The position numbers and the translations under genes were made by a program. A stretch of DNA of 64,000 nt, from assembly GCF_032854445.1 (NCBI RefSeq), contig NC_088300.1, positions 11,005,191 to 11,069,190 on the forward strand. The letters are read 5' to 3'. Each line of letters begins with the position of its first letter. Position 1 is the first letter of the stretch. The DNA is from Liolophura sinensis (lineage: Eukaryota > Mollusca > Polyplacophora > Chitonida > Chitonidae). Below the pieces are notes generated by a model. The model had not been told where the DNA came from. It searched no databases and saw only the letters and a program-made list of their open reading frames with translations. Positions 44,435 through 58,500 of this stretch are shown piece after piece.

Positions 44435-46040
44435 TAGCACTGCAGGACACACCCAGGGATAACCAAAAACTTACTGATACATCAGCTTTACACTGCAGGA
44501 TAAACCTTGGGATAACAAAAAAATTTATTGATACATCAGCTTTACACTGTAGGACACACCCAGGGATAACCAAAAACTTACTGATACATCAGCTTTACAT
44601 TGCAGGACACACCCAGGGATAACCAAAAACTGACTGATACATCAGCTTTACACTGCAGGATAAACCCAGGGATAGCCAAAAACTTATTGATATATCAGCT
44701 TTACACTGTAGGACACACCCAAGGATAACCAAAAACTTACTGATACATCCGCTTTACATTGCAGGATAAACCCAGGGATAACCAAAAAATTACTGATATA
44801 TCAACTTTACACTGCAGGATAAACCCAGGGACAGCCAAAATCTTACTGATACATCAGCTTTACATTGCAGGATAAAGCCAGGGATAGCCAAAACACTTAA
44901 TGGTACACCAGCTTTATATAGCAGCATAAATCCAGGGATAGCCAGTGAGAGCTATTGGTACTTCAGCTTTACACTGCAGGATAAGTCCAGAGATAGCGAA
45001 CAACAGTTACTGGTACATATCAACATAAATCCAGGGATAGCCAGTGAGAGCTATTGGTACTTCAGCTTTACACTGCAGGATAAGTCCAGAGATAGCCAAC
45101 AACAGTTACTGGTACACCAGTTTTACATATCAACATAAATCCAGGGATAGCCAGTGAGAGCTATTGGTACTTCAGCTTTACACTGCAGGATAAGTCCAGA
45201 GATAGCCAACAACAGTTACTGGTACACCAGCTTTACATATCAACATAAATACAGGGACAGTCAGCGAGAGCTACTAGTACTTCAGCTTTACACTGCAGGA
45301 TAAATCCAGGGATAGCCAACAACTGTTACTGGTACTCCAGCTTTATACTGCAGAAAAAATCCAGGGACAGTCAGCGAGAGCTACTAGTACATCAACTTTA
45401 TACTGCAGGATAATTCCAGTGATAGCCAACAACAGTTACTGGTACTCCAGCTTTATACTGCAGAATAAATCCAGGTATAGCCAGCGAGAGCTACTAGTAT
45501 ATCAGCTTTATTCTGTAGGATAAATCCAGAGATAGCCAACAACAGTTACTGGTACTCCAGCTTTATACTGCAGAATAAATCCAGGGACAGTCAGCGAGAG
45601 CTACTAGTACATAAGCTTTATACTGCAGAATAAATCCAGGGATAGCCAACAACAGTTACTGGTACTCCAGCTTTATACTGCAGAATAAATCCAGGGACAG
45701 TCAGCGAGAGCTACTAGTACATCAACTTTATACTGCAGGATAATTCCAGTGATAGCCAACAACAGTTACTGGTACTCCAGCTTTATGCGGCAGGATAAAT
45801 CCAGGGACAGTCAGCGAGAGCTACTAGTACATCAGCTTTATACTGCAGGATAAATCCAGGGATAGCCAACAACAATTACTGGTACGCCAGCTTTATACTG
45901 CAGAATATATCCAGTGATAGCCAGCAAGAGCTACTTGTACATCAGCTTTATACTGCAGGGTAAGTCTAGGGATAGCCAACAACAGTTACCGGTACTCCTG
46001 CTTTATGCAGCAGGATAAATAGATAGCCAGTGATACTTAC
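44435..46040. repeat. ~54-bp minisatellite with ~110-bp higher-order units
   Basis: The left part (to about 44890) repeats 'cagctttacactgcaggata' and 'acccagggataaccaaaaac' at 54-56 bases. To the right, two unit types alternate: one with 'agccaacaacagttactggt' and one with 'cagtcagcgagagctactag'. The dimer became the amplified unit. About 29 monomers in total. Confidence 0.95.
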
Positions 46041-46560
46041 TGGTACATGTACATCAGTTTCACAGTGTTAATATCTTCCCTAACAGATGAAGGCTTGAGA
46101 ACACAACTTCATGACACAGTGACAAAAAAGACATACAGGATATAACAATAACTGACTACATGTATCAAGTCATTTCCTGTTCCTGTATTCCATGACAGAG
46201 TATATAATCATCAAGGGGCAGTAACTCTTGATAAGAGCACTTCACCCAGTCTATGATTATCTACCTTAATAATTGAGCACTATACAACTCCAGTTTGAAG
46301 CAACCAATAATGTTGTAATCCTCTCAGCAAACAGATGGACGATAAACTTGCTGCCTAAGAAAACCTTTTCTGAACATCCATCCATTTTGCCAGGTAAAGA
46401 CGGATGCTTAACAAAAGGACGGTTAATGTCGCTGGGAAAATCAAAGTTAGAAAGCTGGCCTGCAAATGTCTGAAATGTACGTAACTAAGATGTACAATGA
46501 TGAGACCGAGGTGAGATGAACTGAAGAAAAAGATGAATTTACACACAGTCCAGTGTGAGC

Positions 46561-49500
46561 CTATATGTACAGGGTACCATGGTGACCATTCCCATCTCCC
46601 AAGTCCAACTCCAAATCCTGCTCCTGCAAACTAATCTGGTTGATGGAGGCAGTTGCCATGGCAATGTCTGGCATCATCTCATTCAGAATACTGTCACTAC
46701 AGGCACTCGCTTCATTCTACAACAGAAAACATAGAAAAGGTGATTACTGGCAGACAGGTAACATACATGTAGCACAGGTGATTACTGGCAAGCAGGTAAA
46801 TAGCATAGGTGATTACTGGTAGACAGGCAACATAGCACAGGTGACTGTTGACAGACAGGCAAAAAACCACAGGTGATTACTGGCAGACAGGTAACATAGC
46901 ACAGGTGATTACTGGCAGATATGTAACATAGCATACGTGACTACTGACAAACAGGCAACATTGCACAGATAGACAGCTTCAGTCTACAAAAGTAACAGCA
47001 CAGGTGATTACTGGTAGACAGGTAACATAGCACTGGTGATTACTGGCAGACAGGTAACATAGCACAGGTGATTAGTGACAGACAGCTTGAGTTTAGAACA
47101 TGTAACACAGCACAGGTGATTGTTGGCAGACAGCTTCAGTCTACAACGGTAACACAGCACAGGTGATTACTGGCAGGCAGGTAACATAGCACTGATAATT
47201 ACTGGCTCACACACAACATAGCACAGGTGATTACTGGCAGACACCTTAAGATTACAACAGGTAACATAGTACAGCTGATTAAATTATCACTTTTCAGTAA
47301 TTCCTTCAACACCCATGACTGGTAACTAACTGCATCAACAGCATTATCTTGTCAACAAGGGCAATGTGATGATTACGGTTAGGCCACATCAAAGATTTTA
47401 ATATAATAAATCTTGATACCAGGCTGGCTAGGCACAAAGCAATGCTTGGCTCAGTGTCAGCTGTATGTTACTTGTGAGGAGGTAATTACAATATCCCATA
47501 TCTAACATAAATGCACATGCATAATGACAGACAATGTCAAGTCAAAACTGTGAAAGTCTACAGCCACGTTAGTTTCGTGAACTACAAATATGTGAATCTA
47601 AATGTTAAATGTGGCATACCCAAATTTAATAGAAAGCCAAGTTGGTGGAGATTTATTTTATTACTATTCTGCATAGATCAACTAAGCCAGCCTAGCTTCA
47701 ACCACGCTACCTTTCTCATAGACACGACATGCTGACTGCTGAGATGAAAACAATTACTGTGCAGGAAGCAATGGTACAGAGCTGAGGTCTGTTTACTGTT
47801 GCAGATTCTAACATTGGGGTCAAACTCAACTTGCTCATTTTCTCTAATTTTGTGTTAATAATTTTTGTCTGTGTGATAGTCTCATAAATCAAAAAGCATC
47901 AACAATGATGACTGATACAAAATATGAATCAAGTAGATCTTAATGATGACAGAATAAAACAGATGGTGACTTGAGACTTACCTCAACTGGGCTGTAGGAG
48001 TGGGTGGGTGAGATAGGGGTGGAGGAACTATGTTTGACAGGTGATGCTAGACGGCGATGACTCCGTGGGGTGGCAGTTCTGGGATAGTGACGCTCCAGAT
48101 GTACAAACTGCAAGTCCTCTGGGTAGTAAAACTGACCATTCTGCAGAACTTCCACCGTGCTGTCCGGGAGACCAAACTCACGCACGATTCGCAACTGTAG
48201 CTGCAAAGTTATGGCCCTTTTGTCGAGGTAGGGAGTAGAGTAGGCCTTGAGCACCAGGCTACTCTGCTGTAACTCATGTTCTCTCTGGGTCATTAGCAGA
48301 AGCGTGTTTCTGTCTGGAACTGAACAGAAGCATCACTTCAGCATGAGTAAACTGGTACAGAAACTCAACTAGGGTCTGAGATGGTGAAGTACACGGAAAA
48401 CAGGTTTAAAACAAGCAACAACAAATACACATACTCCAGTGTTAGTTATCTAGGAAGGAAGGATTGAAACAGATGCATACATGTATCGTCACAAACAGTT
48501 ATTTCCAATGTGCTTGGCCACTAAGTCATGGGATACGGCATGTCAGAGAAACCAGAAATGTTAGGTTATGTTACTCTTAGCACACATAGCAAAAAGGCAA
48601 CAGAGTGTTCGAATGACGACAGAGGTAACAGGTGCGTTCTTGGGTTATAAACTGGTAACATGGCCATATTTTTGATTTTCTTGAAGATTTTCTTTATTTC
48701 AAACTGCGATATCTTGGTTAGGTAACATCACAAAAATTAAAACTCATGGTTTCAAAACTTTATGTGGGATACTTTACTGATACATATATACATTTGCCTG
48801 CATTGTCTTTTTTAACGTTAATTTTCCAGCAGGACTAACCAACCTGTCCTGAGGCACCAATCAGAAGAATTAAAGGTCACTCTCACTATTATTCTTAATC
48901 AATACTAAAAAAAAAAAGACAAAAAAGAACGGCCACTTTTTTACATTTCCTTAGAACCACCGTTTAACAGATCTGTACTGTACAGACATGACATCAGTAC
49001 GTCGTAACCTGTACTTACCTGGTATTGTCCCAGCGATGATATCTACAGTGGCAGTAGAGGTGCTGATATAGTTCCCCGGTGGGTATGGAGACAAGGGGCA
49101 CTGTCGTTCATCCACCATGTACAGCGTATCTGGGATGGAAGACATGTGGATTGTGCGGATACGAGATGGCTCACTCTCCTGACCCTGGGACAATTGTTCC
49201 TCTAACAATGCCTACAATCACAACAGGGAGAATGGCAACCAAACTCTTTACAGCATCACCAAACTTACTCTGGCCCAGCCATAAAACAGATCTCTCTTTC
49301 TTTTCCCTGTACCAAATACCAACACACCCACTTCTCCCATAAGTGGAATAAATTGCTTCACAATCTTAAAGACTGGTTGTCCGTACCTGCGATTAAAATA
49401 ATCCTCACATTAGCCTATAATTTGTACATTTGTTCTATTCTACTGACAGATGCACACAAATTATAACAGCAAGATAAATGTCATGATTAATGTCCAGGCA

Positions 49501-52500
49501 TTAATCTCGATATCAGTACTTGAGAAATAACGCACCTTCATCTCCTCATAGTAGGGCATGAAGAGTCGAGGTTTCACATACATGCCGCTGTTTTTGCCGC
49601 GGATCCAGGCACAGCCCTGCAGACCGTGGGTCTCATCCGCCATCATGTGGGAGGGTGGCGTGCTGACCAGTCCCCGCTTGATGGCATTACTCAGCACATC
49701 ATTGTTAGCCGGGATCACATGGTCCATCCTCACCAGAGGCAGCAAGTCCACTAGCACATCCCGCAGCTCTACATCATTCAGGTCACGTTTCTTCACACCC
49801 TTCTTACTGACGCTGTGAGCAGTATGACTTAAGAGGTTTGGCTCTACAACGCAGAAACATCACTGATTTAGAACCACCTGAAGGGTAATACTGATCATCA
49901 TCTATACATGTACTTGAACATGATGCTACAACATCTATTTGAGCCTTTTTGGTCTTTCCTTTTTTCCCCCCCCCATCTTAAACAACTGGAAGTTTAGGCC
50001 ACGCCTCTAAACTCCTTACAGTGGAGGCATTGTCCACATTATCTGCAGATACCATTTGTTATATGTACCTATAGTGCTAGGAAGTATCCCCTAGCATATC
50101 CGAGGTGTTGAGTGTGCCAGCGCGGCGCAATGACCCAGTTGCCTCTTACTGATGGTGACTTTGTCTCTGGACATATGTGGGAAAGTTTGCCAACAACCAG
50201 CGGATAGTCATGGATTTCCCCAGTCTCTGTCCGGTTTCCTCCCATCGTAGTGCTGACCACCATCGTATAAGTGAAATATCCATGAGTATGGTGTATAACA
50301 CAATCAAATAAATTAAATACATAAATAAAGTATCCTCAGACTGAATCTGGAGGAAACAGCAGGTCATTTTTCTTGCGAATTAATCAGAAATAATTTGTCT
50401 TGCGCAATTAATAAGAAATATTTTTTCTTCAAATCAATTTACGTACCCACAAATAAAATTTAACAGCTATGAATTATCCCGTTGTACCCTTTAACATCCA
50501 TGAGAGTAGATGACAAATGGCAGGTGTGCTGTGTAATGTGTAATCTAGTTAACATGAGTTGGTAATATTTATTGTTGCACTCTTCCTTTACTATGTTTCA
50601 CAAATACATGTACTGTACTTATTCAACAGCTGATTTCTCAACACAAAGTGGAAAAACTGAGCTGACACTGTATACAGCTATACCAGTGCACTTATTCAAT
50701 CTTTGACATATAGAAAATGACAAGTTGGAAATTCTGAATCTCACTGGCAATATTCTGAAATCATATTGGCTGGATGGATATGTATTGAACAGTTTGAACA
50801 AATGAATCTCAGCACAATGGCTCTTGAACACTGTTATCAGGAGTTCCTTCATCCCGTGTATACCCTTATTGTACTTTTAATCATAGGCAAATGTCCAGTA
50901 CAATGTACAGTGTATGCTGCAAGTGTAACCAGGCAAGTCTAGGAGAGAGCACCTGGTACATGTGTACATGCTAAGGTGTGGAGATTAACACTGATATAAA
51001 CCTGTGAATGTTTCTGGACATTCTGGCACCATCATTCTGTACATCTGGCATCATCAAAGGTAGAGTTAGTCTAAACTTTACAGCCCTGGGGTCTGACACT
51101 GACCTTCTCACAGTGGTTATCATCCACATGCATACAGAGGCAGAGCAAGGGTCTACACACCACAGCCGTATCTAGTAAGTCATGTTGTCTTCTGTAGTAT
51201 GATTAGAACCCAGTGGGAATACCACACACGTCATTTTTAATACTGGTCATATTTTATGGCTTTTGGGGGAGGGGGGCAACACTATTGCTAAATGCAATAG
51301 TTATTCACTTGCAAACAAAAAAAAAAACATTCTGTTAAAAAAAGAAAAGAAAAAAATACTCAAATACTGTTAGAAAACCTATAACTAACCCTGTTCCAAA
51401 GTAACAATCCCTTTCCTAAAACATGTAAATCACTTCCCAAAATGGTAACAAACCATCACAAATCACAAAAGCCATCCCAAAACGAATATCAAACCATATC
51501 CTAAATTCTATCTTAACTCCAACTACATACTAAGTTTCAAATCCTGTAACAAACCCTCTCCCAACTCCCATCACAAACCCTGTCCCAATCCCATAACAAC
51601 CCTATATAAAACCCTATAACAAACCCTGTCCCAAATCCTGTAACAAACCCTCTCCCAACTCCCATCACAAACCCTGTCCCAATCCCATAACAACCCTGTA
51701 TAAAACCCTATAACAAACCCTGTCCCAAATCCTGTAACAAACCCTCTCCCAACTCCCATCACAAACCCTGTCCCAATCCCATAACAACCCTGTATAAAAC
51801 CCTATAACAAACCCTGTCCCAAATCCTGTAACAAACCCTCTCCCAACTCCCATCACAAACCCTGTCCCAATCCCATAACAACCCTGTATAAAACCCTTTA
51901 ACAAACCCTGTCCCAAATCCTGTAACAAACCATCACAAATATTTGTAACAAACCCTGTCACAAACACTGTAAGAAACCATCCCAATCCTGTCACAAACCC
52001 TACCCCAAATAACAATCAAAATTTTTTAATAAACCATCACAAATCCTGTAACAAAACTGTCACGCATCAAGCAGCATGATGTGCAGAGTGTTGCTCCTTA
52101 CCTCGCTCTTCCATCCTTCGGATCAGCTGGTGCTCTCCCCATTTTAAAACAGCTGTCAGCACATCAATCTCTCCCGCCTGTGAATGAAAAACATACAGTA
52201 TTAACTCAACGACTGCCACTTCGTCTGGCAAACAAACACATGTACAGTACAAACTGTTAGCACTCCAGGTAGTATAAAACTTACACACACAGGTAAACAA
52301 ACATTAACACATTCTACAGTCTTCAGGTAACTGTTCTCACACTGTAAATGTCTGCACTGTGAGATGGAAATGTACATGTAGCATATTCAGATGAATGTCA
52401 CCAAATGACAGAGAGGAAATGTCAGACAGGCAGCTTCTGTACCAATGCACCTATGAGGAACATCAATATGGATTCCCCGGTACAAGAATGATTAGGGTTT

Positions 52501-55500
52501 TATGCCACTTCAGCAATATTGCAGCCATGTTGTGAAGATGAGAGAAAAGAGGGCGACCATCAACAGACACTAATGAGGAGGTCTTTGAGAAATGCAATGG
52601 ATTGGTATGATGATGATGATTACATGTAGGACAGGAAGTGGTGATGAAATGTATGAGGCTCTATCCACACATACTGAGCAAAAAAAGAAACTTCACGAGT
52701 ATTACTTTATGTTCCAAACATATCCATGCCCATGTAGAACATAGTGTGGTGCTTGTGGATAAATCTAGTTTGTGGACATAGTGAGCGTACACTAAAACAG
52801 GATTATACATTAAGGTGTACTTGGTGCACCCCCTTGTCAAATGTAGCATAATGGGGTCTCTCGCATTCACAACAGCAAAGGAACATTGTCTCCTTGGCTG
52901 CCTTACACCCGTAAACAGAGCATTAGGCAACCTGTGCCACTGCTGTACCAACAAGGCACCCAGCTCTTAAACATTCTGGGGTTGATGTCTCAAGACGTGA
53001 GGTCTTCTTCCAAGAGCATGTTCTTCTTCCCATACATGTTCAATGGGATTGAGGTGAGGTCTCGTGTCAACAACACTTTCAAAATCAACATTTGTAAGGC
53101 TTGGCATGAGAATTGTTTGTTGCCACGTGTGAACTCAAGGAATAATGGATAACTCAAACTGACAAAGTTTAGAGTACCTTGTTCTCTTCTTTCTTTTTTC
53201 CATAGTTAGTGATATAGGTAGTCAGATACCTCAGTAATTCAGTGACAGTTCATATATTTTAAACAAAACGGTTGAGTGATTACGCTAATTTTTAATTTAC
53301 AAAGTGAAAAATTGAAAATGAAAATGAAAATTAGATCTGCAAGAAACACCAAACACCAACACTTATTTGATGAAATGCTATTAATACTAAACATATATAT
53401 GTATATGGAAAAAATATTTTCCACCGCTTCCCAGGTCAAAAGTACACGATATCGAAAAAGCGTTTCCCAGCAATTCTGAAATTCTCATGCCTGATATGGC
53501 TTTAATTTCCTAACATCCATCACTAAATCCACACCGCTGTGAGATCATATACTACAAGAAATAACATAAAATTCATTTATCAAGGTTCTACCATACTAAA
53601 ACATGTAAACAATTTCAAAAATGGCAATGTCAGTAACAGGGATTATAGTTAATTCGATACCAGTTTAGGTAACTGGGGATGACCTCCATTAAAACATGTT
53701 GAACTCTGCCCAATATCCAGCATGTCACTGGTTTTTTAATAATTATGACGTCACCCGAGGCAATAGGTTCTTGCTATCTAAACCGAGCTTATGAACTTCA
53801 ACAATGTGAATTAGAAAAGGAGTTCTCACTTAATTTTCCTAACAATAATAAGACTTCCAAAATATTCATGTGTAGAGGTGGTGTTGTTACGTGGCACTGA
53901 CTAAAGGCAATTTCGGAAGCGAATATGACTGATTTTACAGACAGCTGGATATAGGCGAGTCTCTAAAAGAAACAGACTATAAAAGTACATGCTGTATGCA
54001 TCCAGCCTGGTTCACCACAACTGTAACGGTCAGATGTGTCAGGTTAGAAATGGCCATTATGGTATTCGCCAATATTAACTACATGTACCTTGTGCTACCC
54101 TTTTCCAACATAATTCATTTCTCCAAATGTGAAGTTTCTTTTCCTGTTCGGTATACACATACACGTAGGTGTACATGTAGCTGCCAGGAGTGCTAGCAGG
54201 TGCTCTAGTTGTGTACTACAGGTATTATAGTAGTGCAGTGCCGCACATGTGGTCTTCATACCACATCGGAAGCTGTCTTACCAGCACAAACACTAGCTGT
54301 AGTGTGGTGGAGAGTGAGGGGACTTCAGATATGCCGTCTGTGAATGATACTGGGTGTTCCAGTTGTAGTACTACACATGTTCAGGGAGTATGAGATGTCG
54401 GAATGGGGGGTGGGACAAGCAATGAGAGTGACCTTAAAGGATGCATGAAACGCGTTGGTTTTATATCTTAATGTGCAGATAATGATGTGCAATAACATAT
54501 GACAGTATAAACAAATTTTTCAACTTTTGCTCTGGGGGGTAAAAATGGCTTCGAAGTACAGTTTTCTTATGGCCCCAGCGGAAAGTCTAGAAATTAAGTA
54601 GCTTGCAGCGGTGACATCAAGGATGATTCCTCTTTAAAAACAGAACTAGGGAACAAACTGAATGGGTCTGGCTGAACGGAGGGGCAGGAGTGTGCTGAAC
54701 AGACCGAATGGAGGTGGATGTAGGGGTGCGGAGGGGGCGCTAAGCTGGCCCGAAGAAGCCATACAGTATCTGTGTACTTGTCACACAGAATTCTGAGCAA
54801 GATCAATGATGATGTAATTTCCGAAAAAATCTGATTGTTGACGGAAAAATATGCATAATAGAGGGGTATTTAACAGGTATAAAAATACTCCAAAAATGAA
54901 ATGATTTTACCAAAAATTCTGGAGCATAGAAACATAATCTTTGTTTTAGAGTTCCTTTTCATGTATTCTTTAAGTCTACTCCGACTGGCCAACTTGCCCA
55001 ATGTCTCACTCTCTACTAACATATTAAACACATCTCCCTTGATAATTCACGTCTACATGTACATGTACACTATCATTCTGTTAACTCTAAACCCTCAACA
55101 CCACAAACCTGCTACTGGGTCGGCAGTTAGGCAATGTCTCTGCCCTAGTCATACAGTAGGTGAGGTCAGGACAAATGTGATTACTACATCTCCTGAACAT
55201 GGTGCATGGTATAGATACACAGCTGTCTTGTACATATACATGTACATGTACCAAGTCTCTTCAAACATCTCTGCCAGGTGACTGCCTTTACAAAGTTTAA
55301 GACATCACTTTCCCATCTACTGATGATCATTCACTTCATTACTTACATGTATATGTACATGTATCTGTCTCTCATTCATGCACTGGCAGGCAGTCACGTT
55401 TCTGGGTGGGGTTAATCACAGAGCATGGCAAATATCCGGATGTACATGTGAGTATTTATTTACTTATCATTGATGTTTTACACCATACTCACAAATATTT

Positions 55501-58500
55501 CACTCTGAAGTCTGTGTGGCCACCTAATCACTAAGACCAGAGAAGATCCAGCAAGATTCAGTCAGATAATGTCTGAACTGAAGTTGACCAGACTACACCC
55601 TTTTAAATCTGACTTTCTCTGAGCTGAGGCACACATATATGTACAGGTAGGCCAGGCTAGATGAAGCACTCACCATACAAATGTACAGGTACATGTTTGT
55701 CATGTTAATTTCATGCCACCTTCCTGATTTACCTTTAGTTTGCCCTGACTCCATGTAAATGTATCTACCCCCATAACCCCTCAACTTGCTCCTGCATGCC
55801 ACAAACATTCATGTCAAACAAGAATGCACGTAAATCACATGTCTTTACACATTCAAGTATTCATTCATAATGAAACCCAACTATTGATCTGATCTGATGT
55901 GATTATGTTCAACAGATTTATACTCAACAATTTCTCAGGTATATGTACATGTATATAATATAATAAAAAGTTATGTGCTTTGAGGTAACGGTCATTGACC
56001 CCTGACAAGTTATTGGCAAACTTTCCCGCATGTGACATACATGTACATCATACTGGTGGAATAAGGTATATGTAGGCACCATGTGATCTTACCTGGAGAA
56101 AGTCTGAGCGTAATGCCTGTATTAAGTACTCTTTGCTGAGGTCGAAGAGTATCGGTGAGTGAGCGATCTGCAGGAACTCCTCACGCAGGAAGTGGATAGC
56201 CTGGCGGTGCACCCACTTGGAGCCATGAGCCTCCGAACTCCAGCCCAGTATGGACGTCAGGTTTTCCAGATTAATACTGTCAGAGATAATATCTTCACAA
56301 CCTACAACATGTACACAATCCTTAATACTGTCAGATATAATATCTTCACAATCTAAAACATACACACACACACACACACACGCACAATCCCTATGCTGTC
56401 AGATATAATATCCTCACAACCTAAAACACACACACAATCCCAATGCTGTCAGATATAATATCTTTACAATCTAAAACACACACACACACGCACACACACA
56501 AATGCACAATCCCAATGCTGTCATATATAATATCCTCACAACCCAAAACACACACACAAAATCCCAATGCTGTCAGATGTAATATCTTCACAATCTAAAA
56601 CACACACACACAAACACCCACACACAATCCCAATACTGTCAGATATAATATCTTCACAATCTACAACACACACACAATCCCAATGCTGTCAGATATAATA
56701 TCTTCACAATCTAAAACACACACACACACACAAAACACAATGCTGTTAGATGTAATATCTTCACAATCTAAAACACACACACACACAATCCCAATGCTGT
56801 CAGATATAATATCTTCACAATCTAAAACACACACACACACAATCCCTATGCTGTCAGATGTAATATCTTCACAATCTAAAAACACACACACACACAATCC
56901 CAATGCTGTCAGATATAATATCTTCACAATCTAAAACACACACACACACAATCCCAAAGCTGTCAGATGTAATATCTTCACAATCTAAAACACACACACA
57001 CACAATCACAATGCTGTCAGATATAATGTCTTCATGATCTAAAATGCACACACACACACACAATCCCAATGCTGCCAGATATAATATCTTCACAATCTAA
57101 AATGCACACACACACACACAATCACAATGCTGTTAGATGTAATATCTTCACAATCTAAATCACACACACAATCCCAATGCTGTCAGATATAATATCTTCA
57201 CAATCTAAATCACACACACAATCCCAATGCTATCAGATATAATATCTTCACATTCTAAATCACACACACAGTCTCAATGCTGTCAGATATAATATCTTCA
57301 CAATCTAAAATACACACACACAATCACAATGCTGTCAGATATAATATCTTCACATTCTAAATCACACACACAATCTCAATGCTGTCAGATATAATATCTT
57401 CACAATCTAAAATGCACACACACACACACAATCCCAATGCTGTCAGATATAATATCTTCACAATCTAAAATGCACACACAATCTCAATGCTGTCAGATAT
57501 AATACCTTCACTACCTAAAATGCACAAACACACTCACAATCCCAATGCTGTCAGATATAATATCTTCACAATCTAAAATGCACACACACACACACACACA
57601 ATCCCAATGCTGTCAGATATAATATCCTCACATTCTAAATCACACACACAATCTCAATGCTGTCAGATATAATATCTTCACAATCTAAAACACACACACA
57701 CACAATCCCTATGCTGTCAGATGTAATATCTTCACAATCTAAAAACACACACACACAATCCCAATGCTGTCAGATATAATATCTTCACAATCTAAAACAC
57801 ACACACACACAATCCCAAAGCTGTCAGATGTAATATCTTCACAATCTAAAACACACACACACACAATCACAATGCTGTCAGATATAATGTCTTCATGATC
57901 TAAAATGCACACACACACACACAATCCCAATGCTGCCAGATATAATATCTTCACAATCTAAAATGCACACACACACACACAATCACAATGCTGTTAGATG
58001 TAATATCTTCACAATCTAAATCACACACACAATCCCAATGCTGTCAGATATAATATCTTCACAATCTAAATCACACACACAATCCCAATGCTATCAGATA
58101 TAATATCTTCACATTCTAAATCACACACACAGTCTCAATGCTGTCAGATATAATATCTTCACAATCTAAAATACACACACACACACACAATCACAATGCT
58201 GTCAGATATAATATCTTCACATTCTAAATCACACACACAATCTCAATGCTGTCAGATATAATATCTTCACAATCTAAAATGCACACACACACACACAATC
58301 CCAATGCTGTCAGATATAATATCTTCACAATCTAAAATGCACATACAATCTCAATGCTGTCAGATATAATACCTTCACTACCTAAAATGCACAAACACAC
58401 TCACAATCCCAATGCTGTCAGATATAATATCTTCACAATCTAAAATGCACACACACACACACACACAATCCCAATGCTGTCAGATATAATATCCTCACAT

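Noticed and set aside
51540-52060. 116-codon minus-strand ORF (GFVTGFGTGFVIGF repeats)
   Set aside because: It translates the 94-bp array in a BTBD7 intron.
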